From the NCBI GenBank assembly GCA_000467715.1, contig AJFK01000085.1:1-64000 (forward strand): a DNA stretch of 64,000 bases. Direction: 5' to 3'. Below are positions 47,718-59,638 of the stretch, in pieces. The notes beneath the pieces were generated by a model that did not search any database, was not told the origin of the DNA, and was given only the letters and a program-made list of their open reading frames with translations. This DNA comes from Hysterium pulicare CBS 123377 (taxonomy: Eukaryota; Ascomycota; Dothideomycetes; Hysteriales; Hysteriaceae). The translations under genes were made by a program, and so were the position numbers. Every line of letters starts with the position of its first letter. The stretch's first letter is position 1.

Positions 47718-48707
47718 GATAGCCTGGGTTCGGGAGGGTAATGTGGTGATCAGAGCCTTCGAACAGTACGGCAATGGTGGCAGAGAGTGTGTTGATGTTT
47801 AGGCGGTAGGGATATGAGGTTGTTAATGGTGTTGTACCTGGTGCGGCGGTTGTGATGGGCGACTCACGAAGTCATTCGGGCTCTGACGGGCCGGATCTGC
47901 TCCCATTGGCTTGTGAAAGGCACGTGACCGATAGGCATCTCAGCCCTATGGAGTATCAGGGCGTTTGGTGATGGACGACACTCGGAAGATTAGAACGGGC
48001 ATGGCAACCATGGTTCACTGTTTCGATAGCTCCCATTTCGCACTGGTTTATGGGCCTTTCATTCTCTGCAACACTAAGAACCTCTGTTATCCTTTACCGT
48101 AGAATACTTCAGATGACCCTGGCATTTTCAAGCCTTCTGGCCGCAGCAAACGTCCACGCGTGCAGAGTAGACTTCAACAGAAAAGCTGAAAATGTCCACG
48201 TGAAAAGAAAAGCAGGCATGGCAGAGGATGGAATTTTCAGAGGGAAAAACTGGTGGTTGTTGGGCTTATCGGTGGGATCCTGACTGGATCATTAGCGCTG
48301 GGTGACGCTTGGTGGGGTGTGAACTTTTTTGTTGTCTACATATGGACGTCAGAAGGATTTGCTTCTTCCATCTCCGCCTGCTCTGAGGAAGCAGTATATA
48401 AGTAAGAGGGTCAAGGACTGCGCTCCAGGTAAACTATTGACTGAATCTTCTTCCCACTAGAAGCTCAACCTGCAGCTCTGTGATTCTCGCCCCACGTATT
48501 TGGTAACACGCAAATGTACGCCGGCTCTCAGTCTTTCGCTCCCCGAACTCGACACGCAAATAGAACCCTGAAAATGGTGCCCGTGCTTTCAGGTGCAGCT
48601 TGCTGATCGTCGGGTTTTTAGCAACGTCAACGGCTCTCTAAATTCTCAACAACCCCAACGCACAAAACTTCTCCCCTTCACATTCCACCCAGCAGAACCT
48701 AACAGCT
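47718..48707. promoter_or_regulatory. Divergent promoter region of DUF1748 and pyruvate kinase
   Basis: 990 bases. The right half carries the TATA box listed separately and a C/T/A-rich leader (CTCAACAACCCCAACG and similar), as seen upstream of highly expressed glycolytic genes. Confidence 0.5.
48395..48402 (+). promoter_or_regulatory. TATA box of pyruvate kinase
   Basis: TATATAAG lies about 310 bases before the pyruvate kinase ATG at 48708. The interval between is pyrimidine-rich. Strong core-promoter match for a highly expressed gene; the distance implies a long leader. Confidence 0.55.
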
Positions 48708-50697
48708 ATGGCGAACGCTCTTGATCACTTGAATGCAGGCCGGACCCGAATCGAGTGGCTTTCGCAGCTCAATACTGAGTTCCACCCGGCCAAGGAGTAT
48801 CGCCGGACTTCGATTATCGGCACAATTGGTAAGATTACAGCTTCAAGAGAGCTTTCTGAAGCTCTGGAATTTCGCAGAGTGGCTGGCTGATAACTTTATT
48901 GCAGGCCCAAAGACAAATTCTGCAGAGAAAATCAACTCTCTACGAAAAGGTTAATCACATATTCGAATTTGGGGTCTCACAAGCTAAAAGCCGACAGCTG
49001 GTCTCAATGTCGTTCGCATGAACTTCTCTCACGGGTCATACGAAGTACATCTCCCCGTGGCATCTTAGCTCCTTAAGCCAACAGCTAACAACTCCTAACA
49101 GTACCATCAATCCGTCATCGACAATGCCAGGAAAGCCGAAAAGGAAATGCCCGGCAGACCTCTTGCCATTGCCCTCGACACCGTGCGTAGTCCCTTGTTA
49201 TATCCATATTAGTGCATAAACTTATAGAATGGGGTACATGTAGAAAGGACCCGAAATCAGAACCGGTAACACAGATGGCGACGCTGATATCCCGATTAGC
49301 GCCGGCGATATATTGAACATCACAACCGATGAGGCGTATGCTACGAAGAGTGATAACAAGAACATGTGGGTGCTGCTTTTGGAAGCTCTAGAGATATTTC
49401 GGCTAACGGTGTTCGTGCGACAGGTTCGTTGACTACAAGAATATCACCAAAGTGATTGAGGCAGGCCGAATCATCTATGTCGACGACGGCGTTCTTTCAT
49501 TCGAAGTTCTCGAGGTGGTCGATGAGAAAACCCTAAAATGCAAGTGCGTAAACAATGGCAAGATTTCATCCAAGAAAGGTGTCAACCTCCCCAAGACGGA
49601 CGTTGACCTTCCCCCTCTATCCGAGAAAGATAAGAGTGATCTGCGATTCGGTGTTAAGAATAAGGTCGATATGGTCTTCGCTTCGTTTATCCGCCACGGC
49701 AGCGATATTACGGCTATTCGAGAGGTTCTTGGTGAAGATGGCAAGGACATCCAAATTATCGCCAAGATTGAGAATCAGCAGGGCGTAAACAACTTTGATG
49801 AGATTCTCAAGGAGACCGACGGTGTCATGGTTGCTCGTGGAGATCTCGGTATTGAGATTCCTCCCAGCCAGGTTTTCATCGCTCAGAAGATGATGATTAC
49901 CAAGTGTAACATCGCAGGAAAACCTGTCATTTGCGCTACACAGATGTTGGAGTCTATGACCTACAACCCTCGCCCAACTCGTGCCGAAGTCAGCGATGTC
50001 GGTAACGCCGTTTTGGACGGTGCAGACTGTGTTATGTTGTCTGGTGAGACCGCTAAAGGCAACTACCCAGTCGAAGCCGTTACGATGATGCACGAGACCT
50101 GTCTTTTGGCTGAAGTTGCTATTCCGTACGTCAGCGCATTCGATGAGCTGAGGAAGTTGGCTCCGGTGCCAGTACCCACGACAGAGACTTGCGCAATGGC
50201 CGCCGTGAGTGCCAGTTTGGAACAAAATGCTGGTGCTATCTTGGTCCTGACCACCAGGTAAGCTTTGACGCCATGTAATCCATAGTATACTGGAGCTGAC
50301 AATTACAGTGGTACTACTGCCCGTCTCGTCTCCAAATACCGTCCTGTCTGCCCCATCATCATGGTCACCCGTAATGCTATGGCCTCCCGAGTAAGTGTCT
50401 TTCTAAGTACTCATAATCTATTGCATCGCTCATTACCCTTTTTAGTACTCCCACCTTTACCGCGGCGTGTACCCCTTTTACTTCCCAGAAGACAAACCCG
50501 ACTTCAAAAATGCCCCATGGCAGGAGGATGTTGATCGCCGCCTGAAGTGGGGTATCATGAATGCTATCAAGCTCGGTGTCCTCAACAAGGGTGACGCTGT
50601 CGTCTGTGTTCAAGGCTGGAGAGGCGGCATGGGCCACACCAATACTCTACGCATCGTCCCCGCTACGGAGGATTTGGGCCTAGATCAGGATGCTTAG
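48708..50697 (+). CDS. PYK1: Pyruvate kinase
   Basis: Final glycolytic step: phosphoenolpyruvate plus ADP to pyruvate plus ATP, cytosolic. Eight exons: 48708-48828, 48905-48949, 48998-49044, 49102-49182, 49244-49365, 49424-50257, 50309-50390 and 50446-50697, 527 residues, the normal length. Conserved segments: [53 protein letters not shown], then the signature [18 protein letters not shown] with the catalytic Lys, [14 protein letters not shown] (Mg and PEP binding), [18 protein letters not shown] and [11 protein letters not shown]. The C-terminal allosteric domain ends near [10 protein letters not shown]. Introns crowd the 5' half, which is typical of fungal pyruvate kinase genes. Confidence 0.98.
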
Positions 50698-50982
50698 TTG
50701 TCTTTATGTGCACTGGAGTGGTACTCAGATGATTTCCTGGTGGCGTGAGCGTGTAGGAAAAGGCGTATGATACATGTTGAATAATGAATAACAATCAATG
50801 TGAATGGAAACTTTCAAATGCACGTGAGGCCTCCTCCAGTGAAAATTCAGTGAAAGGTCCTACCCGGAGTACAAATATAAATGAAGTCTTATGGTGCATC
50901 CTGAACCACCTCTTTGCAACGCTTAATTACCCTAGCAACTCTTCGTGAGAAGGAACGCGCGTTCTTCAACAGTAAGACAATC

Positions 50983-52239
50983 ATGGCGGAAGCCAGAAAG
51001 GCACTCGCAATGGGCGATGCTGACTTATCAACATCACGTAAGCCAGCGCCATCAAAGAAACCACGACTCCAACAAGATGAAACCTCCAGTTTACAAGACC
51101 TCAATATGGACATCAAATCGCTCATACACCCAATTCCATCAAGTTCGACTGTCACTTCTCATCTTCCCACGCCTCCGTTATCACGTAAATCCATAGTTCG
51201 CAAGCGTAAACGAAACGATCCCATTCCGATCTGGGCCATTCGAGAAGACAGCAGCGTTCGCGAACAGCCGCCACCTTCAGTAAAGCCAACTCCATCGCCG
51301 CGTCTAAAGCCGCAAAGTGTTCAAACAAACGGTCAATCACAAACAATTCAATGGGAACCTTCCATAACCAACGAGAAACCTTACGACGAGATATCGCGTG
51401 AGGTGTGCCACTTCATCTGGACGAACGTGGTGGATAATCAACCAATACGACGAGCCATTGCCGAGTCCGAGGGTACCCAAGTCGAAATCGAAGCCAAATG
51501 GGGCCAGATACAAGACAGACAGACTGGGGAGCGCATATTGGGCATAAACGACTCGGAGTGCGTTGTACGGGCGTCTGCGCTGGAGCATACGAAATTTGAG
51601 AGCACCATGTCGATCGAGCAGCATAAGAAGATGAATGAGTTCCTCAATAAAAACGTCTTTCAGTCGAAGCAGCAGCGGGATAAGCCTCGTGCGCCAATCG
51701 AGTACAAACATATTAGAGAGACGGATATGTTCTATGAACTCTCGCAATCCGGTTTCGAGATGCTGGCACCTACGACCCGAATGCTACTCCAACACCCTCA
51801 AAGACATAAGGTCAGAGTTACTAGAGATCAGAAAAATGGACAAATCTTGCGAAAAATCATCAAGCACCGACTCATCAACCTCGAAATCAGCTCCCCGAAG
51901 ACCGAATGGGATTATCGCGTTAGCATCAATCTCGAAATACAGTATCCTGGACCCATCGAGGAGCTTGTGCCGGCTATAGAGCCTGGACGGGGCCTGGAGA
52001 GTGTGGAGCGGAGGAAGGATCGGATGTCGTATTCACATCAAGGCGCCCTCCAAATCGATCTCACACAAGTCACAACGTCTGGAGGGAAGAACCACGAATT
52101 GGAGTTGGAGCTCAATGCGGATAGGCTTCTTGCTGAGTCGGACCAAGTTTTGGTGAAGGCACCGAATCAGTTCGAGGACATTGTTGAAGGCATGATGAAT
52201 AATCTCAGGATATTATCTCGGCAGGTTAGATCTCACTAG
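50983..52239 (+). CDS. CET1: mRNA 5'-triphosphatase, capping enzyme beta subunit
   Basis: Metal-dependent RNA triphosphatase of the TTM (tunnel) family, the first step of cap synthesis in fungi. Single exon, 418 residues from ATG 50983. The N-terminal 140 residues are disordered and basic. The tunnel domain begins near IWTNVVDNQP; the metal-binding motif VEIEAKWGQI has Glu168 and Glu170 with Lys172. Further Arg/Lys residues lie in MLLQHPQRHKVRVTRDQ, and the second acidic motif is ELELELNADRLL near the C-terminus. The fungal/yeast type is unrelated to the metazoan cysteine-phosphatase enzyme. A non-ATG frame extension to 50914 exists but is not favoured. It is 285 bases downstream of pyruvate kinase. 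Confidence 0.9.
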   Translation: MAEARKALAMGDADLSTSRKPAPSKKPRLQQDETSSLQDLNMDIKSLIHPIPSSSTVTSHLPTPPLSRKSIVRKRKRNDPIPIWAIREDSSVREQPPPSVKPTPSPRLKPQSVQTNGQSQTIQWEPSITNEKPYDEISREVCHFIWTNVVDNQPIRRAIAESEGTQVEIEAKWGQIQDRQTGERILGINDSECVVRASALEHTKFESTMSIEQHKKMNEFLNKNVFQSKQQRDKPRAPIEYKHIRETDMFYELSQSGFEMLAPTTRMLLQHPQRHKVRVTRDQKNGQILRKIIKHRLINLEISSPKTEWDYRVSINLEIQYPGPIEELVPAIEPGRGLESVERRKDRMSYSHQGALQIDLTQVTTSGGKNHELELELNADRLLAESDQVLVKAPNQFEDIVEGMMNNLRILSRQVRSH

Positions 52240-53109
52240 GTTGGTACGACCGAGTCGGGTTTATTTGTGTTCGGTAGGCATTTCATAGGCACGCCGGTGC
52301 CTTGGTTAACATATTCTTGGGGGATTCGGAAAAGGCATAGCATTAGGGAGGAGTTTATCCATTCTTTGGGCTTTTTAAGATACCCACTTTTGATTTACCA
52401 AATAGTTTATTTCATTTCTCTATACACGACCCCTCTATCCTATGATACTGACCGTTCTATATACGGGTTGAGCTTTGCTTGGTGCCCCAAATCTGTTTGT
52501 CTCCCGTGCGGCCCAAGTCGTCATCTAAACTTTTGAAGTTGAGTAAGTATTCAGGGAGAGGGTTCTTCCGAGCATATTCCTTTGGCTTCCATTCGATTCT
52601 GTCTTCATAAACAAAATGCTTATGGAATGAGTTCATTTGGAATGGCATTGAATTGGTATCAAGCTCTACAAAACGTGTCGTGAAATATTACATGAGAAGT
52701 GAAGAGATCCAAAGCAGGAGCTTTCCATGAATATTTTGGTGATGATCACGTGCAGTCTTGGCATCGGTGAAACATCAGAGCTATGTAATCGCGTGTTGAC
52801 TTGCTGCCCTGAACACTAGTAGCTCCGAATCACCACCGCTGGCACTTCGCCATCTCCATCTCCTTGACATCTTCTCTCTTCTAGACCTTCCTTCTCCGCC
52901 CCGAGTACTTCACGTCTTTACGACACAGACGCACCGGCTTACTATCCCCAGCTATTCCGATCCCTGGGAACCCTACCGTCTGGCGCCACGTTACGAGCAA
53001 CAGCTCCATCTTCTTCCATCATCAACCTGTTAATACCATTCCGCCTACGGCTTTCGAATCGCCAATTTACTAGTTTTTAAAACCTCCATCTTCGCGAACA
53101 TTTCTCGCG
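52240..53109. promoter_or_regulatory. Intergenic region upstream of RPN2
   Basis: 870 bases. Contains the CET1 3' end and the RPN2 promoter with a CT-rich leader (about 52830-53090). No recognisable proteasome-associated control element such as GGTGGCAAA was found on either strand. Confidence 0.45.
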
Positions 53110-56100
53110 ATGGTCGGCCTTACATCTGCAGCCGGCGTCGTTGGGTTTCTCTCAGAGCCTGATCCGTCCCTTAGATCGTTCGCTTTACATCAGTTGAACG
53201 AGGAAATCGATCTGCTATGGCCCGAGGTGGCAGGATCAGTCAGTCAAATGTAAGGAATGATTTCTTACGTGGATGCGGGACTCTCTGCCTGTCCGGAACT
53301 CCGCAGGCTCAGCAAAAGAGGCGTTGGATGGTACGTAAAACTAGGCTAACTCTTTGACATCTTAGTGAGGCTTTGTATGAGGATGAATCTTTTCCAGAAC
53401 GAGAGCTCGCTGCTTTAGTCGCCGCGAAAGTATACTACCAGTTGCAGGAATACAATGAGAGCATGGTTTTTGCGCTAGGCGCTGGCAAGCTTTTCGACAT
53501 ACATCACCCCGGAGAATTTGAGGAGACTATCCTAGGTAAGCAATGAGCATCAGGGTGTATTCGGCATTTCTGGTACCTCGGTCGAAACAGCCGTAGTTCA
53601 GAAATGACTTTCGAATGTACTTAGATTACCGGAGGTAACGGCGAGCTGACTTGATATCTCTTGTAGCTAAATGCCTCGATACCTACATCGCTCTCTCAGC
53701 TATTCACAATCCTCCAACACCGGCAAGCACTGCCAATCAGCCACCGCCTCAGCTAATCACGTCGTTCTCCGGAAATGCCAACGGAGGCGCTAGCACATCC
53801 GCAAGCATGACTTCGCCGATCACACCGTTCTCGCAATCAACCCTGCCTTCAAAATCTCTCCTTTCCCGACAGGACTCTTCAAATTTCGATCCATCTCTTC
53901 CCGGAGGTGGTAACGCAGGCGTGGTTGGTGCCCACCCTTCTCCCCTCGCCCTACAGCGAAGCGTACAGAAGAACCTTCAGGCAACCATAAGACGCATTTT
54001 CGAGAGCTGTTACGAGGTTGGCGCTTACAAACAAGTTGTGGGAATTGCAATTGAAGCCCGTAATTTGGAGGTTCTCCGGGAATCTTTTCTCCGGGCTAGC
54101 CAGGAGGAGAAGAAGCAGGGCAAGAAGCCCACAAGTGGTGCTCCCAACAAAAGCGAAGAGTTGATGGAATATGTTTTGGACATTTGCATGAATGTAGTAC
54201 AAGAGAGGGGACTGAGGAACGCGGTATGCTTCACGCCACCGCTGATCATCGATATTTGCTAATAACTGCTGCAGATCCTCCAACTCATCCTCGACCTGCT
54301 TAATGATATTCCTAACCCGGACTATTTCGCTATTGCGAAGTGCGTTGTCTATCTCAATCAGCATTCCATGGCCTCGAATCTCCTCCGTCAGCTTGTACAA
54401 CGAGGGGACGATCGAGCTTTAGCCGTTGCATATCAGATTTCCTTCGATCTCTATGAGAATGGCACCCAGGAGTTTCTATCAAAAGTCATGGAGGAGCTTC
54501 CAGAGACGGAGGAGGAGAAGACGGAGGAGGGAGACGCAAAACTAACCGCAAATGGGAATGCATCGCATCGACCTCGTGCTGAAGACGCCGGAGAAGCAGA
54601 TGGACTACTTTCACATATGGACTCCAGCAATGAGGGACCCAAAATTTCTACCGTAGTATCGCGAACTAAGCAGAAACCCCCGACCGAGGACGAACAGAAG
54701 GCTTTCACATCCGTACGACATATTCTCCGAGGAACCAAGAGTATTGAGCTCAATCTTGAATTTTTATACCGGAACAACCACGCCGACATAAACATTCTCA
54801 ACAAGGTAAAGGATAGTCTAGAGGCGAGGAACTCCATCTTCCATACTGCTGTCACCTTCGCAAACGCGTTTATGAACTCTGGTACGACGAACGATGGTTT
54901 CTTCCGTGGTAATCTAGAGTGGCTTGGGAAGGCCGTTAACTGGTCAAAGTTCACTGCGACTGCCGCCCTGGGAGTCATCCATCGCGGCAATATTACGCAA
55001 GGACAGAAGCTTTTGGAACCATATCTTCCTAAGGATAGCAATGTTGCCGGCTCGCACTACAGTCAGGGGGGCTCATTGTTCGCTCTCGGACTCATCTACA
55101 CTAATCATGGCACGCATGTTTTGGAATACTTACTTCAGCAATTCCAGAACGCTTCTGAAGAAGTCGTCCAGCATGGTGGTGCTCTTGGCCTAGGGGTTGC
55201 CGGAATGGCAACTGGATCCGAGGACATCTTCGATGCTTTCAAGAGCGTACTGTATACGGACTCAGCCATCAATGGTGAAGCTGTCGGCCTCTCGATGGGT
55301 CTTGTCATGCTCGGCACTGGAAATATTAAGGCACTGGAAGACATGATCCAGTATGCTCACGACACCCAGCATGAGAAAATCGTTCGAGGGCTTGCCTTGG
55401 GCATGGCACTCATCATGTATGCTCGTCAAGAGGCTGCTGATGAGCTCATCAACGGGTTGCTTGAAGATCCAGACCCAACACTTCGATACGGTGGTATCAT
55501 GACGATCGCTTTGGCATACTGCGGCACTGGCAGCAACAAGGCCGTACGTAGACTTCTTCACGTTGCCGTGAGCGATGTCAGTGATGATGTTCGGCGAGTG
55601 GCCGTTATGAGCTTGGGATTCGTTCTGTTCAGGAAACCAGGCAGCGTTCCTCGTATGGTCGAGCTTTTAGCAGAATCCTACAATCCTCACGTCCGGTATG
55701 GTGCAACAATGGCCTTGGGTATTGCTTGTGCAGGTACTGGTCTTGATGAGGCCATTGATTTGTTAGAGCCGATGGTTAAAGATTCGACCGACTTCGTCCG
55801 TCAAGGGGCTTTGATCTCGCTATCCATGATCATGGTTCAGCAGAACGAAGCTATGAATCCTAAGGTTGGCACAATCAGAAAGACCCTCCAGAAGATCATT
55901 GGAGACCGTCATGAGGATGCAATGGCCAAGTTTGGGTGCGCTCTCGCCCTCGGTATTATCGATGCGGGTGGCCGAAACTGCACCATTGGTCTCCAGACTC
56001 AAACAGGTAATCTGAACATGACAGCAATCGTCGGCATGGCCGTTTTTACTCAGTATTGGTATTGGTTTCCTCTCACGCACTTCTTGTCCCTTAGCTTCAC

Positions 56101-56938
56101 ACCCACGGCCATCATTGGTGTCGATCAGGATTTAGAACTCCCCTCATTTAAATTCCACAGCAATACTAGGCCAAGTGTGTTCGATTATCCTCCAGAACAG
56201 GAGGTTAAGACAGAGGAAGCACCAGAGAAGGTCAAGACCGCTGTTCTCTCGACGACCGCTCAGGCAAAACGTAGGAAATTGGTCAAGGCACGACAACAAC
56301 GACGAGAAAGTATGGATATTGACCCAACCCCCACAACGCCTAAGATGCCTGCTGCGGATGAGGACAAGATGGATACGGATGAAGACCAGACCAAGGCAAA
56401 GGATGAAAAGTCGAGCACAGAGAAGGCTGAAGGTGAGAAGGAAGATACACCTTCCGGTGATACTTCGAGAAAGAAGCTTGAGAAGGAGAAGGTTGGCTAC
56501 GACTTAGAGAACATGTCCCGTGTTCTCCCGACGCAAGTCAAATACATCAGCTTTCCCGAGGAGAGATATGTGCCAGTCAAGAAGGTTGGTGTCCATGACC
56601 GTATGACTTTCCGAAGAAAAAGCTAACCCATAAATTAGGCAAGCGGAGGTGTTATACTTTTGACCGACACACAGCCTTCGGAGCCCAAGTCACTCCTCGA
56701 GCTGAAAGTGAAGAAGACCGCGCCGGCTCCAGCACCGGGAGCTCCTGGACAATCCTTGTCCGACCGCGTCAGCGATGCCTACGCAGCACGAGACGCTCAA
56801 ACTGGAGGTGATGCCACCAGCGGCGCAGCCGCTGCTGCAGGTGTCCTGAACGCTATAGATGAAGATGAAGATAGTGGCGAGGAAGCTGAGGTCCCCGGGG
56901 AGTTTGAGTATCAATCGGATGGAGAGGGTGAAGAATAA
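53110..56938 (+). CDS. RPN2: 26S proteasome regulatory subunit Rpn2
   Basis: Large scaffold of the 19S regulatory particle base (PSMD1/Rpn2). Exons: 53110-53249, 53366-53535, 53667-54223, 54275-56584 and 56639-56938, 1158 residues. Starts MVGLTSAAGVVGFLSEPDPS, the classic fungal Rpn2 start. The N-terminal rod holds FPERELAALVAAKVYYQLQE and a low-complexity insert (Ser/Pro/Gly-rich, about residues 125-185). The proteasome/cyclosome repeats begin near residue 520 (HGGALGLGVAGMATGSED, then LSMGLVMLGTGNIKAL and RYGGIMTIALAYCGTGSN). The C-terminal domain (VGMAVFTQYWYWFPLTHFLS) is followed by a Lys/Glu-rich tract and the conserved PVKKASGGVILLTDT before an acidic tail. Intron 1 is 116 bases, twice the usual size. 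Confidence 0.97.
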
Positions 56939-57289
56939 GGGGAAATTGAGGGAGCTAACTTATGTAACATCATTTTGGGCTTTTCTTCCAAAGCCATGGA
57001 CGTCTACTTTGCATCGATGAGGGCGCATGGTGGCTCGAGCAGCTCGTTTTTTTGCTGCGAGGTTTAGAAGTGACTTACCATTGTATAATAATCAATGCAG
57101 CCCATGGGACTTCTTATACATGAAATTCTATAGAAGACGTAACTTTGCAAGTGCATACTTTCCAGTGATGTCGGCGTGAGAAGAGAGGAAAGGCAGAGCC
57201 GCAGATGAGCCGCGGGCTACCGAAAGCTTGGCGTCTAATTATGGCCGCAGCTCGAGCACAGCAGACTATGGCCACACATCGCACGCGCC
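56939..57289. other. Intergenic region between RPN2 and COX10
   Basis: 351 bases on the same strand. Holds the RPN2 3' end and COX10 promoter. Nothing specific seen. Confidence 0.45.
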
Positions 57290-58828
57290 ATGATCCTACG
57301 CCCTTCACTATCACGTCCGGTTACTGTTCAGGATGCAAACAGCGTATGCTCACAATGCTGGAGGAGATTGGCCCGCCAGACGGTTCCTTCGCCGAAGTCC
57401 TTTTCGGCAACGTTTAGGCCGAGAGATGCTGTAGCTACCACGAGGAGCAGAAATCACTTCACCAAAGACTATTTCTGGGCCAATGGCTTCCTTACAAGTG
57501 CATTCAAGCAGTCCGATCGAAGGCCTAAACGACTGTTACAGAGCTCAACGGCCAGCCCCAGGGAAACAACAGCTACAGCTACCAATGCCTCAATTGGAGA
57601 CGCTACAACCGATTCTACTATTCCAATACCTGAAGAACTTCCGCACAGACGAAGGAAACGCTTAAAGGAGCAAGAATCTGAGAAAACAGAAACCGACTAT
57701 CCTATCCCTCCAGATGCCTCATCCAGGCTGACCACCCTCTCCTCGAAACTCCCCGATCATTCCATCCGACGACGCCTTACAACATATCTCTCGCTCGCAA
57801 AGCCACGACTCAGCTTTCTCATTGTCCTAACAACGACCAGCGCCTACTCCCTATATCCAGTGCATTCTCTACTTGATTCCACAGCCATGGGCGCTCCTTC
57901 GCTCTCTACGTTGACTCTACTCTTCCTCACAAGCGGAACGGCACTGTGCTGTTCATCCGCCAATGCTCTCAATATGCTCTTTGAACCCGCTCATGATGCC
58001 AAAATGAGTCGAACGCGCAATCGCCCGCTTGTCCGCAAGCTCATTAGTCCTACGGGAGCTCTCATCTTTGCAGTTATCTGTGGAGCTGCCGGCACAATGG
58101 CCTTATACTATGGCGTCAATCCTGCGACGGCCTTTCTCGGCGCATTGAACATCGGCCTATACGCAGGCTTATATACTCCTCTGAAGCGTATCTCGGTCAT
58201 AAATACTTGGGTGGGAGCAGTAGTCGGCGGTATTCCACCACTGATGGGTTGGACAGCGGCAGCTGGGCAGTGCAATTCTGCAGCAACATGGCAGCAATTG
58301 CTTTTTGGTGATGGCTCTGCAGGAGGGTGGCTACTTGCAGCACTTCTCTTTGCGTGGCAGTTTCCTCACTTCAACTCGCTAAGTTGGGCTATCCGAGATG
58401 AATATAAGCACGCCGGATATCGGATGCTGTGTTGGGTAAATCCTGCCCATAACGGTCGTGTAGCCTTGCGTTATGCGATCCTTATGTTCCCGGTTTGTCT
58501 CGGACTAGCTTACGTCGGCGTCACAGATTGGAGCTTTTTTGCCACGAGCAGTGTTGTCAACGGTTGGATGGTGTGGAAAGCTGTTCAATTCTGGCGCGAG
58601 AAAGGACACAAAGGCACAGCAAGAGGGCTATTCTGGGCCAGTGTATGGCATTTGCCGATCGTATTGGTCCTTGCAATGGCACAGAAGAATGGGTTGTGGG
58701 ATAGAATTTGGGCAAGCTTGTTCGGCCTTACAGAGCCAGACGATCTGATCTACGAGGAAGAAGAGGAAGACTTTGATGAACGTTCTGAGAAATCTGATGT
58801 GTTGGCTAGGAGTGAAGAGGCTTCGTGA
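57290..58828 (+). CDS. COX10: Protoheme IX farnesyltransferase (heme O synthase) Cox10
   Basis: Mitochondrial inner-membrane UbiA-type prenyltransferase that farnesylates heme b to heme o, needed for cytochrome c oxidase. Single exon, 512 residues. The N-terminus is Arg/Ser-rich (MILRPSLSRPVTVQDANSV), a likely presequence; 150 residues of low-complexity leader follow. The catalytic domain starts near YLSLAKPRLSFLIVLTTTSA. The first prenyl-binding motif is NMLFEPAHDAKMSRTRNRP, with a UbiA-type Asn/Asp pattern, and later LYTPLKRISVINTWVGAVV and DEYKHAGYRML. Multiple hydrophobic helices follow. The acidic C-terminus (EEEEEDFDERSEKSD) is a tail common in fungal members. Confidence 0.95.
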   Translation: MILRPSLSRPVTVQDANSVCSQCWRRLARQTVPSPKSFSATFRPRDAVATTRSRNHFTKDYFWANGFLTSAFKQSDRRPKRLLQSSTASPRETTATATNASIGDATTDSTIPIPEELPHRRRKRLKEQESEKTETDYPIPPDASSRLTTLSSKLPDHSIRRRLTTYLSLAKPRLSFLIVLTTTSAYSLYPVHSLLDSTAMGAPSLSTLTLLFLTSGTALCCSSANALNMLFEPAHDAKMSRTRNRPLVRKLISPTGALIFAVICGAAGTMALYYGVNPATAFLGALNIGLYAGLYTPLKRISVINTWVGAVVGGIPPLMGWTAAAGQCNSAATWQQLLFGDGSAGGWLLAALLFAWQFPHFNSLSWAIRDEYKHAGYRMLCWVNPAHNGRVALRYAILMFPVCLGLAYVGVTDWSFFATSSVVNGWMVWKAVQFWREKGHKGTARGLFWASVWHLPIVLVLAMAQKNGLWDRIWASLFGLTEPDDLIYEEEEEDFDERSEKSDVLARSEEAS

Positions 58829-59219
58829 TCGCCGCAGCTGCACAATGCTTGAACGATTGTAAGTCTTTGCGGTTCCTACTTCGTGCAAAACGCCACGAGG
58901 GAGAATTCCTGGTCGTCGGATCTAGAACTGACGATCCCCTGTAGGTACATGTACCTGTAGTAATACATCTGTATCATATGTCATCAACATGAGTCTAGAC
59001 AGCATCAAGAGCGTCGCATGCAAAATACAACTCGCAATCCGAGACAAGACCAACATTCAAAGTCCTAATGCATGTTTCTGTACTACTACGTCACTTATCT
59101 TTCTCCATTTTTCAAATCGTTTATGGGAGTCGTGGTGTGTATCCAATAAGGCGTTGCGGAGACGTTCAAGTTTCATCCCGTTTCGGCCCAAGCTTTAAGA
59201 TTCCAAGGCGGCAGGCCGC
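58829..59219. other. Intergenic DNA after COX10
   Basis: Ordinary-composition sequence between COX10 and the TpA-rich island. No gene supported. Confidence 0.4.
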
Positions 59220-59514
59220 AGTGCGGTAAGCAATTAAATTATCTAATTCTAATAACCTTTAACTACGCATCTAGTTTATCTATAGCCTCATCTAATAGCG
59301 TTCTTATAGCTCCTTATCTATTCTATACCTCTATTATAATTTAATTTAGTTATGCAACTTATTTATATAATAAGCTTAAAAAAGAGCTAAATTAGCTATA
59401 TCTTTATTAATTTTAAAGATCTACTTTTTCTATATATTATAGTAATAACCTCTCCTCTCTTAATATCTACATTAAACTAATTAGTATAGGTTAATTTAGT
59501 TAGCGTTAATATAG
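59220..59514. repeat. TpA-rich (RIP-like) island, left part
   Basis: Very AT-rich with extreme TpA and scarce CpG (many CTATA, TTATA and TAATTTA words). The composition resembles RIP-mutated repeats. It continues after the LTR element at 60826-61090. The two parts probably were one block before the element inserted. Confidence 0.55.
59510..59514. repeat. Target-site duplication TATAG, left copy
   Basis: TATAG directly abuts the left LTR. The matching copy is at 60821-60825. Five bases is the size usual for LTR integrases. Confidence 0.8.
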
Positions 59515-59638
59515 TGTTATAATTTGAAGTGGTGGTGGTGTAGATTGGTTTATTGTTTAAAGGGTGCGGAAGGCCCCTGAGTGTACCAATCGGGCCGGAA
59601 CAACTATGTTCCGGTGTGCCAAGCCTAGATTCGTAACA
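59515..59638 (-). repeat. Left terminal repeat of the LTR element
   Basis: Starts TGTTATAATTT and ends ATTCGTAACA; includes GGTGCGGAAGGCCCCTGAGT and CGGGCCGGAACAACTATG. It is almost identical to 60698-60820. Confidence 0.85.

Noticed and set aside
48050-48283. A 77-codon plus-strand frame upstream of pyruvate kinase
   Set aside because: It lies in promoter DNA and shows no domain; the hydrophobic stretch alone is not enough.
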